Shown here one piece after another: positions 1-7,259 of a stretch of 9,352 nucleotides of DNA (the first letter of the stretch is position 1; the number at the start of each line of letters is the position of its first letter). The notes beneath the pieces were generated by a model. The model did no database searches. It was not told where the DNA came from and saw only the letters and a list, made by a program, of their open reading frames with translations. The position numbers and the translations under genes were made by a program. Origin of the DNA: Nitrospirota bacterium (lineage in GTDB: Bacteria; Nitrospirota; Thermodesulfovibrionia; Thermodesulfovibrionales; Magnetobacteriaceae); the NCBI GenBank assembly GCA_015233485.1, contig JADFXO010000142.1:1-9352 (forward strand). The letters run 5' to 3'.

Positions 1-2112
1 GTGGCCTGCAGCTGAAAAAACATAGGGAAGGCCGATAAAGACTTTCCCCTTTTTGGATTCCTTGCAAACGCGTCTTGATACCTGTTGATTGTCGCCGATA
101 AAAGTCAGGGTTAACCAGCAGGGACTTTCTGGATTTACGGCTCTGTTGTTTTCAAAGTCAAAACTAACGCCCATCATACCAGTCTGATTATCAATCGCCG
201 TATTCCATTCCAAACTTTCATTGGCATTTTCGCGCAATAGACTCCCTTTCAGAGTGCCCAATGAGGCTTCTACAGAGACAGACTTATTATCAAGCTCAGG
301 TAATAGCTTTACAGCAATTTCCGATGGGCGTGGTATCTTCAATGCCTCTACATTGGAAGCAGTGGCAGGGCTGAACAAGGCCATATCGTTAAATTTGATA
401 GAAAGCGGGCCTTCATATAAGTCCATCCTGATTCTGATTTGGGTTATCCTGCCCTTGATACCTGATAAAGCCAGCGGCATGTTCGGCTTAAAAACCCTTA
501 TAAATTGTTCTCCGCTGTCGGTCTTTAAGATCATCAACCCCTTTTTTACAAATTCAATACCGCCAGAAAGCTTGATGATAAAATATGTATTATCTTCTAT
601 AACTTTATTGGTTGAGAATAAGATTTTTATCCATGCGAGGCCTTTTGCTTCTTTCACCAGATAATTATCATTAAAGAACATGGAAACTGGGGGGTGGCTT
701 GTGATTGTTTTGATTATTTTAACATCCTTGCTATCCGTTAAATATTCTTTACTAACTGTTAAATTATCACTGGTTAAATTATCCAGCCCACCAGACATCC
801 TATCTATAGGGTCTTTCGTATCAGATGTAATTCTATTGGATATCTCATTTTTTATCGAAGAACTAAAGGAATGATAATTCAAAAACTTCAAAGCCTCAAG
901 GTGGCTGGAATCTTTGGAATAATTTGTGAATGGCCCTCCAAAGGAGTCGTTAGTATGCACAATATCTGACAGAATTTTTGGTCTTCTTCCTTCGTAACTG
1001 TTTACAGCCGTTATTCCTTTCAACTGAATACCGCATTTTTTCCCGATAGAATAGGGATTTACATATAGCAACGCTGTTTTAAGCGGTGCTTTCATGTCAC
1101 TGGTATAGTTGAAGGCGTCTGATATCTCCTGCAGATCCAAATTCATCCTCTTAAGTCCGCTGGGTAATTCATGAAGGAAAATCGGCAATAGTACCGCCTT
1201 ATTCCATGCATATCGAAAAGAAAGTGTCTTGAAGGGGCGAGATTTAACAACCCGGCCTTTCAGATGTACTATAAGCTCCTTAAGAAATACCTTCCCCTCT
1301 GGATAGTTTTGTCTTAAATACCTGCCTATCCAAATGATGGTTTCCGTTGAGTCTTCTCCAACCCTAACATCAATCTTAATATCCTTTGGCAATTCTTTCC
1401 ATATCACCGTTTCATTTGGCTTTGGCCCGTCCTTGTACTCCATCTGCAGGGAAACAGTTTCCAACTTAGTGTCAGGAGAAAACTCAAGGATAGCCTGCTC
1501 GACGTCTGATATGTCTCTATAAAACTGTCTTTTGATAATTGTGAGGTTATCGGCCTCTTTGTATTGATATTGCCATTCATCGTCATCCGAATCGGCTACA
1601 TCGATGGTTTCAATATGCATAGGGACATTACTGCCACCGATGGCTGTTTCATAATTAGCTTGTACTACATCTCTGCGACGAGTTCGGTCTGTTGTAGGAT
1701 TAAAATTAAGGATAATACCCATACCACAAGGGTCTTGAGGGAATATGTCTTCATAGTCAATCCATAATTCTTGAAAATTTTGAGGAAACACGTACATGCC
1801 GATAAGTCCGCCAATAGGTTTCGAAATTTCCAGTGGTATACCGAGTAATTGCTGTTTTCCGCCTGGAAGCCATACTAAGTTGCCTTCTTTTTCAACCCAT
1901 CCATCGCTGCTGTTGTCGGATGCTATCGAGTCAAGTTGCCATGAAAAGGGTAGAACTGTCAAAATTCCAGATTTTTCAGTTTTCAGAGCTACCCTTGCCT
2001 TTACGGCATATCCTTTAGTAACTCCCATACCGGCAAAGGAAGGACAGGGCAGTAACATAACAATGAATAAAGATATAAGTGTTTTTATTATTGTTTTCTC
2101 ATTCCACAGCAT
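1..2112 (-). CDS. Giant exported beta-rich protein, second copy (paralog of the protein at 3991-7101); 3' end cut by window edge
   Basis: Translating the minus strand from the ATG at 2112 gives 704 codons with no stop down to position 1, so the gene continues past the left edge. The N-terminus is a signal peptide: MLWNEKTIIKTL, a hydrophobic core, then SFA|GMG as a likely cleavage site. The rest aligns along its length with the 1036-residue protein at 3991-7101. Shared blocks include WVEKEGNLVW / WIEKNGDLVW, IIWIGRYLRQN / RIWIGRYIRNN, KKCGIQLKGI / EYCGIRLEGI, FNDMALFSPA / LNNMALFRPI and SPCWLTLTF / NPCWLSLTF. All four ectodomain cysteines (129, 360, 665, 683) have counterparts there. The C-terminal membrane segments expected from the paralog lie outside the window. 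No good ribosome site precedes the ATG, although TATAAT occurs at 2125-2130 on the minus strand. I do not recognise a named family; a role in the envelope is inferred from the signal peptide and neighbours. Confidence 0.9.
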   Translation of the reverse strand, partial: MLWNEKTIIKTLISLFIVMLLPCPSFAGMGVTKGYAVKARVALKTEKSGILTVLPFSWQLDSIASDNSSDGWVEKEGNLVWLPGGKQQLLGIPLEISKPIGGLIGMYVFPQNFQELWIDYEDIFPQDPCGMGIILNFNPTTDRTRRRDVVQANYETAIGGSNVPMHIETIDVADSDDDEWQYQYKEADNLTIIKRQFYRDISDVEQAILEFSPDTKLETVSLQMEYKDGPKPNETVIWKELPKDIKIDVRVGEDSTETIIWIGRYLRQNYPEGKVFLKELIVHLKGRVVKSRPFKTLSFRYAWNKAVLLPIFLHELPSGLKRMNLDLQEISDAFNYTSDMKAPLKTALLYVNPYSIGKKCGIQLKGITAVNSYEGRRPKILSDIVHTNDSFGGPFTNYSKDSSHLEALKFLNYHSFSSSIKNEISNRITSDTKDPIDRMSGGLDNLTSDNLTVSKEYLTDSKDVKIIKTITSHPPVSMFFNDNYLVKEAKGLAWIKILFSTNKVIEDNTYFIIKLSGGIEFVKKGLMILKTDSGEQFIRVFKPNMPLALSGIKGRITQIRIRMDLYEGPLSIKFNDMALFSPATASNVEALKIPRPSEIAVKLLPELDNKSVSVEASLGTLKGSLLRENANESLEWNTAIDNQTGMMGVSFDFENNRAVNPESPCWLTLTFIGDNQQVSRRVCKESKKGKVFIGLPYVFSAAGH

Positions 2113-2167
2113 TACATGTATACCATTATAGCCTTCATCTTGTATCCATTTAAAGGATACTGCGTAA

Positions 2168-2175
2168 GTTTTTTC
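2168..2175. repeat. Target-site duplication, left copy
   Basis: GTTTTTTC immediately outside the left terminal repeat, identical to 2356-2363. An exact 8-bp duplication at both borders marks a transposition event and suggests the insertion is fairly recent. Confidence 0.85.
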
Positions 2176-2190
2176 GTAACCGTTCACCCA
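2176..2190 (+). repeat. Left terminal inverted repeat of the 180-bp element
   Basis: GTAACCGTTCACCCA, matching the inverted right end at 14 of 15 positions; the mismatch is at position 6. It begins with GTAA. Confidence 0.85.
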
Positions 2191-2340
2191 GTAAAGTCCT
2201 TGATTTATAATGATAATTTACCTGTAGAGATTGGATTGGCGACGGTGTCATTTGGCGTAACTACTTGATTTTAAAGACTTTCTCTTTTTAGGGTATATTT
2301 TGGCATAAAGAAATTATCCTTAATAATCAAGGGGTTAGGG

Positions 2341-2355
2341 TGGGTGAACAGTTAC
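2341..2355 (-). repeat. Right terminal inverted repeat of the 180-bp element
   Basis: On the minus strand this reads GTAACTGTTCACCCA, the partner of 2176-2190. Confidence 0.85.
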
Positions 2356-2363
2356 GTTTTTTC
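2356..2363. repeat. Target-site duplication, right copy
   Basis: GTTTTTTC immediately outside the right terminal repeat, identical to 2168-2175. Confidence 0.85.
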
Positions 2364-2453
2364 GTTAGCCAGATGACGAACATCAAGCCGTTTCCAATTG
2401 CCTCACAGTAAACGCCTTCCATTCTTATTTTCTATCGTGACCTTCGACATAAA

Positions 2454-4001
2454 TTAAATCTTTCTTTTAAATATCATAAATCCGTCCATTTCATAAATCA
2501 TATCATATCGTTCACGTGTCATTCTGACTAAGTCAAGAAATATATCTTCAATTTTATTATCAGTGCATTTTCCATAAAACCACTGACACCCTTCATCAAT
2601 AATAAAGTAAGGCCTTTTGACATCGACTACAACATAATCTGCCAATTGCTTTTCTGCCAGACTATGCGGGAACTGCCTGTATACTATCGAGTGTAATAAG
2701 TTCAATAAACTGTAGCCGGATGGATTGACATAGTTAACAGCACTCATTATACCCTGCGGAAAAACCATGATTTGATGGCGGTATACGAGATAGCTCCAAT
2801 TAATATTATTCTGTGTGCTGATGGTAATACCATGGTTGGCCGGAATATGAGACAGTATGGCCTCTTTTATTGCGGCATCTCTCATGGAAGGTATATAGGC
2901 CGTAAAGTGCCGTTCCCAGATTTTAGGGACATAGAAATAGCGGTATAAAAAAGAAGGCGCAAAGATGACATGCCCTATTATCAAACCTGTGATGATTAAT
3001 GGTGCAAACATCTTTCGCGGCAATCTTATCTTTTCCCAAAGAGAGCCGGCGACCGGCAGTCCTTTAATAAATGCCATTACTAAGGGGACCATTAGACCTG
3101 CCGTATAATGTGTTCCGAAGGAGCTGTGGCTTTCATGTCTGGACAATAGGGCAATCCCCACTACAGGAATGGCTGGAATCAGCATGACCGGCCTTAAAAG
3201 AGGAATAAAACAAAGTGCGCCAAATATCGCGATTAAGTATTTAATCTTCGCTGAGTTAGAAAATATCTCCGAGGTAATGACTAAAGGGTGTTTAATAATA
3301 AAAAACAACATATCTCCGATGCTATGTCCCATCCACGAAAAGGCTGAAAGATCTAAGAAGCCCTTTTCTCCCAATGCGACGTATGGTATCAGGTAGTGAA
3401 GTGCTATGTAAAAATATATGATACCGAAAAGAATTAAAAAGGCGCTGGCCAATATTTTGCGTGAAACTATCAGCAGATAGATACCACATGCTATCGTCTG
3501 CAGCGCAAAAGGTTCCTTGACAAAGGCCAGCAATGAAGCGCAGACGACGGCCAGCCATATTTTTTTATTTTCAGTAAAAAAATAGAACCCAAAGAGCAGT
3601 GGTATTGCAAGGTGGTCCATATGAAAATCATTAAGATTGTTATACCAGAGGGGAAAGTAGAGGGCAAAAACCGCCAAAGCTGCATAACCATACCGCCGCA
3701 CTAGCCCTATAGAAGGTAAAGACAAGAAAGCACTCTGAAGGAAAAGTATTATATAGGGGAAAAAAATGATGGGAACAGGCGTCAATAAATAGGACAATGG
3801 TATTAAAAAAGGCTGTACATGGCCATAGAAACACAACTGCCACTGTCCATTAGCACTGATATTATAAAAAATCCAGAGAAATACCCCAAGATCAAAGACA
3901 GTGGAATGCAGAGAGGCGTACTTGAGTATCGCAAGACTTGCAAGTATAAGCGTCAGTGCTATAAATATATAGATGCTATGCCGACTTTTTTTAGTCTCCA
4001 C
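2454..4001 (-). CDS. DUF2079-family polytopic membrane protein (putative GT-C glycosyltransferase)
   Basis: With the GTG start at 4001 the protein has 515 residues. A first membrane helix is followed by the DUF2079 hallmarks: FDLGVF (about 36-41), an acidic loop motif like that of GT-C enzymes; GHVQPFLIPLSYLL (60-73); NDFHMDHLAIPLL (124-136); VKEPFAL (161-167); and a late HYTAGLMVPLVMA segment (297-309). About ten or more hydrophobic segments fill the first 370 residues. The remainder is a soluble C-terminal domain containing IPANHGITISTQNNINW, MVFPQG and ADYVVVDV, as usual for this family. DUF2079 proteins are predicted membrane glycosyltransferases using lipid-linked sugars; the substrate is unknown. 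An in-frame TTG at 4058 would add 19 residues but lacks a ribosome site. The GTG follows AAGAGGGTAAGG and overlaps the upstream stop by 11 nt, implying translational coupling to the giant protein. Family is clear; exact function is inference. Confidence 0.88.
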   Translation of the reverse strand: METKKSRHSIYIFIALTLILASLAILKYASLHSTVFDLGVFLWIFYNISANGQWQLCFYGHVQPFLIPLSYLLTPVPIIFFPYIILFLQSAFLSLPSIGLVRRYGYAALAVFALYFPLWYNNLNDFHMDHLAIPLLFGFYFFTENKKIWLAVVCASLLAFVKEPFALQTIACGIYLLIVSRKILASAFLILFGIIYFYIALHYLIPYVALGEKGFLDLSAFSWMGHSIGDMLFFIIKHPLVITSEIFSNSAKIKYLIAIFGALCFIPLLRPVMLIPAIPVVGIALLSRHESHSSFGTHYTAGLMVPLVMAFIKGLPVAGSLWEKIRLPRKMFAPLIITGLIIGHVIFAPSFLYRYFYVPKIWERHFTAYIPSMRDAAIKEAILSHIPANHGITISTQNNINWSYLVYRHQIMVFPQGIMSAVNYVNPSGYSLLNLLHSIVYRQFPHSLAEKQLADYVVVDVKRPYFIIDEGCQWFYGKCTDNKIEDIFLDLVRMTRERYDMIYEMDGFMIFKRKI

Positions 4002-7000
4002 TGGCGGCCTTACCCTCTTTACACATTTGCAGCACCTTTTGAGCAATACCAGATGCAAGGTTGTAATATGCCATCACGGCTAGCTGTCCGGCAGCGCCCT
4101 CGTTTTTTGAAGCCTCCATTATTGCGCATCCCATTATACTTACCACGAATCCGAGGACATATACGGTTCCCCACTCTTCATAAGTCTTTTCTGATGCTGC
4201 GCTCCAATGGCGAATTATCATTGGCCGTGTTAAGCACAACATGGTCCTTAGTGCCATAAATCCAAATAGGGCGCCAAGAGTGAAAAAGACATCCGTTCCC
4301 ATTCCGATTTTTCCGCTTAGAAGTCCCATTAAATACAACACAACGGCTATAATAATCCAAAATATCATTTTACTTACACTGACATGCAGTAGTTTAGGCC
4401 ATTTAATTTGTCTGAGCATCCAGCAATAGCCAGTCGTAAGTAATAGTTTTATCTTTTGCCATAACCTCTGCCACAAACCCTTCCGCCATCCAAGTACGAG
4501 CACAACGCTGATAAACACAATTAGTCCTATCCTAACAAGTCTGCCTGCCAATGGAGAAATGTGGATTTTTTTCTGCGTATCAAATTCCGGCATATAATAC
4601 TGACCTGGCAGAAGAACACGCTCTGCAACCACAGACATTACATTTAAATAAGGATTCTCAAGCACTTTTAAGTCTCTTCCGAGATTATATGATTCAACCG
4701 TTCCCATATTCAACCATGCTCCTCCTGACAACAGTCCATTGGCGAAATCAGCCGTAGTGTCCTTTGGGTATAGGTTCTTGCTGTCAAAACTCAGGAGCGC
4801 AGTATTCAGCATGTAAGCGCTCATTGGCTGAACGGTCAATCTATCTATGGACATTTGATAATTAAAAGACAAGGGATGAGTGTTGCTGGTGATTTGCTTA
4901 CCCACATTGAGTTTCCATGTAATTGACTGCAGTTTGTCAGCACCTCCATCAGCAAACATATCGGGAATAGAAATATAGGTTTGTCCATATTGCAAGCCGC
5001 TGCAAAAGTCTTTTGATACCTGTTGGTGCTTACCGTTAAATGTCAGGCTTAACCAGCATGGGTTTTCTTCGTTTACATTTCTACTGTTTTCAAAGTCAAA
5101 ATGAACACCCCTGACGCCAGTCCGATTATCAATCCTTGTGAACCATTGAAAATCTCCATGGTAGTCGCTGCTCCATATAATCCCTTTCAAATTGCCCGGC
5201 GATGCTTTTATAAGGCCAGACTTATTAATAATCGGGTATAGATTTTCAACAACTGACACAGGGCTTGGAATCTTCAGCGCCTCTGCAGGAGAAAGCGGAA
5301 TAGGTCTGAACAGGGCCATATTATTCAGTTTGATAGCAAACTGGCCATCAGATAACGCCATCGTGAGTCTGATTTCTGATATTGCGCCTTTAATCCCTGT
5401 CAGATTCAGAGGCTTGTTTGGCTCGAAGGTCCTCTTGAACTGTTGCCCTCGGCCGGATGTTATGCTGATAAACCCATATTTTACGAATTCATTACCGCTG
5501 GTAAGTCTAAGGAAAAAACGTGTACCATCTTCTACGATTGTGTCTATTGGCCAGACTATTTCAATCAGTTTGTCTGTGTCTCCTTTTACAAATAGCTCAT
5601 TGTCTATGACACTGGTGGTGATATGTTTCGCAATAATTCTAACATCTCGTCTGTTATACAATAATTTATTATTAGCTGTTAACTTAGCAGCGCTATTTGA
5701 AGTTATTGATTTATTAAAGGAATAATAATTATAGAACTTCAAAACCTCAATACGGCCATTGTCACTGGCAACATCTATGAACGGCCATCCAAAGTCTTTA
5801 CTGGCATTATCAATAACCGATAGAACCACTGGTCTTCTATCTTTAGTAATATTCATAGCCCATATTCCTTCAAGACGAATACCGCAGTATTCAAGCGGGT
5901 CGGTGGGTCTTACAGACAATACCGCCTTCTTAAAGACAGATTCATCATCATTTGCGTAGAGGTTTGATAACTCCTCAATGTCAATGTCAATCATCTTGAG
6001 GCCTGTATCAGATTCCTCAGTTTGAATCTGATACAGGGGGATAATCTTAATATTTTCTTTCGTCTTTATTGTTTTATTAATATTCTTATGATTTTCTGTT
6101 TCGTCATTTATTGCCGACATATCATCTTTAATATTTTGAAAGACAACCATCCTTAACGGCTTATCTCTAACTACCTGTGATGTCTGGCCTTTCACGTGAA
6201 CCAGAATCTCCTCAAGAAATACATTTGCCTCATTCGCGAGATTATTTCTTATATATCTGCCTATCCAAATGCGAACGATTGTGCTATTATCGAGCTCAAT
6301 AATATCCTTTGGCAAGTTGTCCCAGTCCACAGTTGTGTCTGGTTTTGGCCTGTCTTTAAAAGCAAGCCTCATGTTAACTCCTCCTATTTCATAATCATTA
6401 GAAAATTCAATGTCCAGAGCCTCAATCGCAGATATGTTATTATGAAACCGTCTTTTGATAACCGTGTATTCATGGTCCTGAACAAAGCGCCAATCCTTGT
6501 CGAACGAAAGGCCAAACATTCTCTTGAACTCATAGATTTTATCCTGTTCCCTCCATGTTGAAGTGGTTGCTTCAACGATCTCAACGGGCTTAAGGTCTAC
6601 ATCGCCTCCATGTGCTACAACATGGTTAACTCGTTGTGCATCGCTATGCAGCGTTACTGAGGTGGGGCGCTTAAGATCAAGGTCAATGCTTATTATGCAG
6701 GGGTTGTGAGGGTTTAAGTCTATGTACTCAATCCATAGTGCATTATAATCACGAGGAAAAACAGAACTGCCCAATGGTTTCGTAATTTTAAGTGGAATTC
6801 TAAACATGGACATTTCCTCGCCGGTAGTCCAGACCAAATCTCCATTTTTTTCAATCCATCCCTTCCCTATGTTTGCAGATGATAAAAAATCCCGAGACCA
6901 GAGAAATGGTAACGATTCAGACACAGTTATATGCCTTTCTTGTTTAAGGGTAACCAGTGCTTTAACAGTGTAGGTTTCGGGAGACAGCGCACTTGAAAAA

Positions 7001-7101
7001 GAAATACCACGCATTAGAACAATTACTGACAAAACGACCAGCAATTCCGATATGGCTTTCAGAAACATTTTGAATAACATTGAATTAATAAAAAATGACA
7101 T
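3991..7101 (-). CDS. Giant exported beta-rich membrane protein, first copy (1036 residues)
   Basis: The N-terminus carries a signal peptide with a hydrophobic core at about 17-30 and a likely cleavage after SFSSA (residue 38). Residues 39 to about 850 form a predicted beta-rich ectodomain. Two similar blocks are recognisable: LWIEYIDLN-PHNPC (about 122-135) and RGVHFDFEN-EENPC (to 682), each with an NPC motif leading into a beta strand. Galactose-binding-like endings such as RLTMALSDGQFAIKLNNMAL occur between them. Four hydrophobic helices follow near 855-872, 912-930, 938-955 and 977-995. The ectodomain has only four cysteines (135, 406, 682, 700), all conserved in the paralog. The ATG at 7101 is the first possible start, since TAA precedes it; no clear ribosome site is seen, and ATG codons at 7080 and 7068 are alternatives. 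I do not recognise a named family. A carbohydrate-binding or assembly role beside the DUF2079 gene is inference. Confidence 0.92.
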   Translation of the reverse strand: MSFFINSMLFKMFLKAISELLVVLSVIVLMRGISFSSALSPETYTVKALVTLKQERHITVSESLPFLWSRDFLSSANIGKGWIEKNGDLVWTTGEEMSMFRIPLKITKPLGSSVFPRDYNALWIEYIDLNPHNPCIISIDLDLKRPTSVTLHSDAQRVNHVVAHGGDVDLKPVEIVEATTSTWREQDKIYEFKRMFGLSFDKDWRFVQDHEYTVIKRRFHNNISAIEALDIEFSNDYEIGGVNMRLAFKDRPKPDTTVDWDNLPKDIIELDNSTIVRIWIGRYIRNNLANEANVFLEEILVHVKGQTSQVVRDKPLRMVVFQNIKDDMSAINDETENHKNINKTIKTKENIKIIPLYQIQTEESDTGLKMIDIDIEELSNLYANDDESVFKKAVLSVRPTDPLEYCGIRLEGIWAMNITKDRRPVVLSVIDNASKDFGWPFIDVASDNGRIEVLKFYNYYSFNKSITSNSAAKLTANNKLLYNRRDVRIIAKHITTSVIDNELFVKGDTDKLIEIVWPIDTIVEDGTRFFLRLTSGNEFVKYGFISITSGRGQQFKRTFEPNKPLNLTGIKGAISEIRLTMALSDGQFAIKLNNMALFRPIPLSPAEALKIPSPVSVVENLYPIINKSGLIKASPGNLKGIIWSSDYHGDFQWFTRIDNRTGVRGVHFDFENSRNVNEENPCWLSLTFNGKHQQVSKDFCSGLQYGQTYISIPDMFADGGADKLQSITWKLNVGKQITSNTHPLSFNYQMSIDRLTVQPMSAYMLNTALLSFDSKNLYPKDTTADFANGLLSGGAWLNMGTVESYNLGRDLKVLENPYLNVMSVVAERVLLPGQYYMPEFDTQKKIHISPLAGRLVRIGLIVFISVVLVLGWRKGLWQRLWQKIKLLLTTGYCWMLRQIKWPKLLHVSVSKMIFWIIIAVVLYLMGLLSGKIGMGTDVFFTLGALFGFMALRTMLCLTRPMIIRHWSAASEKTYEEWGTVYVLGFVVSIMGCAIMEASKNEGAAGQLAVMAYYNLASGIAQKVLQMCKEGKAASGD
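4008..4017 (-). promoter_or_regulatory. Ribosome binding site for the DUF2079 gene
   Basis: The minus strand reads GAGGGTAAGG, with AAGG 6 nt before the GTG at 4001. It lies inside the 3' end of the giant-protein gene and supports GTG 4001 over TTG 4058, which has no such motif. Confidence 0.6.
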
Positions 7102-7259
7102 TTAGGAGCATTATGCTTCATAATACAGATAGTCTGACCTATGGAAGCCTATTGCGTAACTGCCTCCACAGTCAGATTTTAATCTTTCTCTACCTCCAGA
7201 AATAATTACTTCATTCATATATTTACCCTGCTCATTTATTTGTAATTTGTCAAAAAACT
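7102..7259. other. 158-nt gap between methyltransferase and giant-protein genes
   Basis: No terminator hairpin is obvious. The minus strand holds TTACGCA at 7153-7159, about 52 nt before the ATG at 7101; the same heptamer lies about 49 nt before the start of the paralogous gene. A weak TATTAT occurs close to the start. Most of the gap is also spanned by a 35-codon ORF, described separately. Confidence 0.4.
7111..7218 (-). CDS. Possible 35-residue peptide (doubtful)
   Basis: An ATG at 7218 opens a 35-codon frame ending in TAA at 7111. It starts MNEVIISGG, contains CGGSYAIGF near its middle and ends YLYYEA. A G-rich AGCAGGG lies about 8 nt before the ATG. It fills most of the gap between the methyltransferase and the giant gene and stops 9 nt before the latter's ATG, a spacing that would suit translational coupling and could explain why that ATG lacks its own ribosome site. 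No family is recognised. An ORF this short is expected by chance in such DNA, so confidence is low. Confidence 0.2.
   Translation of the reverse strand: MNEVIISGGRERLKSDCGGSYAIGFHRSDYLYYEA

Larger units (their letters stand above)
2176..2355. mobile_element. MITE-like non-autonomous insertion element, 180 bp, IS66-type ends
   Basis: The left end GTAACCGTTCACCCA (2176-2190) and the right end TGGGTGAACAGTTAC (2341-2355) are inverted copies with one mismatch in 15. Weaker inverted similarity continues inward for about 30 nt, with blocks CCTTGATT and GATAATTT on both sides. The element is flanked by perfect 8-bp direct repeats, GTTTTTTC. There is no transposase-sized ORF inside. GTAA termini and an 8-bp target duplication are known hallmarks of IS66-family elements, so it was probably mobilised in trans by such a transposase elsewhere in the genome. 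The family assignment is inference; the inverted repeats and target duplication are seen directly. Confidence 0.85.
2113..2453. other. 341-nt intergenic region between the DUF2079 gene and the second giant-protein gene
   Basis: The gap contains the 180-bp mobile element at 2176-2355 with its two 8-bp target copies (2168-2175 and 2356-2363). Without the element and one target copy the ancestral gap would be about 153 nt, close to the 158-nt gap before the first giant gene (7102-7259). The remaining 90 nt (2364-2453) just after the DUF2079 stop show no convincing stem-plus-U-tract terminator. Next to the downstream gene, TTACGCA (minus strand, 2161-2167) and a TATAAT hexamer (2125-2130) are visible, but the latter has only a poor -35 partner and sits just 12 nt before the ATG. 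Confidence 0.6.

Noticed and set aside
221..664. Plus-strand open frame of 147 codons
   Set aside because: It lies antisense to the second giant gene, whose minus-strand frame is open throughout and matches its paralog; the plus-strand product shows no recognisable motifs.
1..2112. Second giant gene as a degraded pseudogene
   Set aside because: Translation codon by codon shows no stop or frameshift from 2112 to the edge, and the conserved cysteines and motifs are retained.
2125..2130. TATAAT as a -10 promoter for the second giant gene
   Set aside because: The hexamer is perfect, but the best -35 at 17 nt is TTAAAT, and the start codon would fall only about 6 nt after the expected transcript start. 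It is too weak to list as a promoter.
4002..4058. TTG start for the DUF2079 gene giving 534 residues
   Set aside because: No ribosome site precedes it, it would overlap the upstream gene by 68 nt and it adds a cysteine- and lysine-rich tail; GTG at 4001 has a good site.
3819..4259. Plus-strand open frame of 146 codons
   Set aside because: It runs antisense across the junction of two well-supported minus-strand genes and has no family motifs.
5192..5725. Plus-strand open frame of 177 codons
   Set aside because: It is a shadow of the first giant gene on the minus strand, in the same antisense register as the frame at 221-664, which reflects the paralogy.
7153..7170. GTAACTG near 7156 on the plus strand as a second copy of the mobile element end
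   Set aside because: Only the first seven bases match the element end and no inverted partner or target duplication is present.
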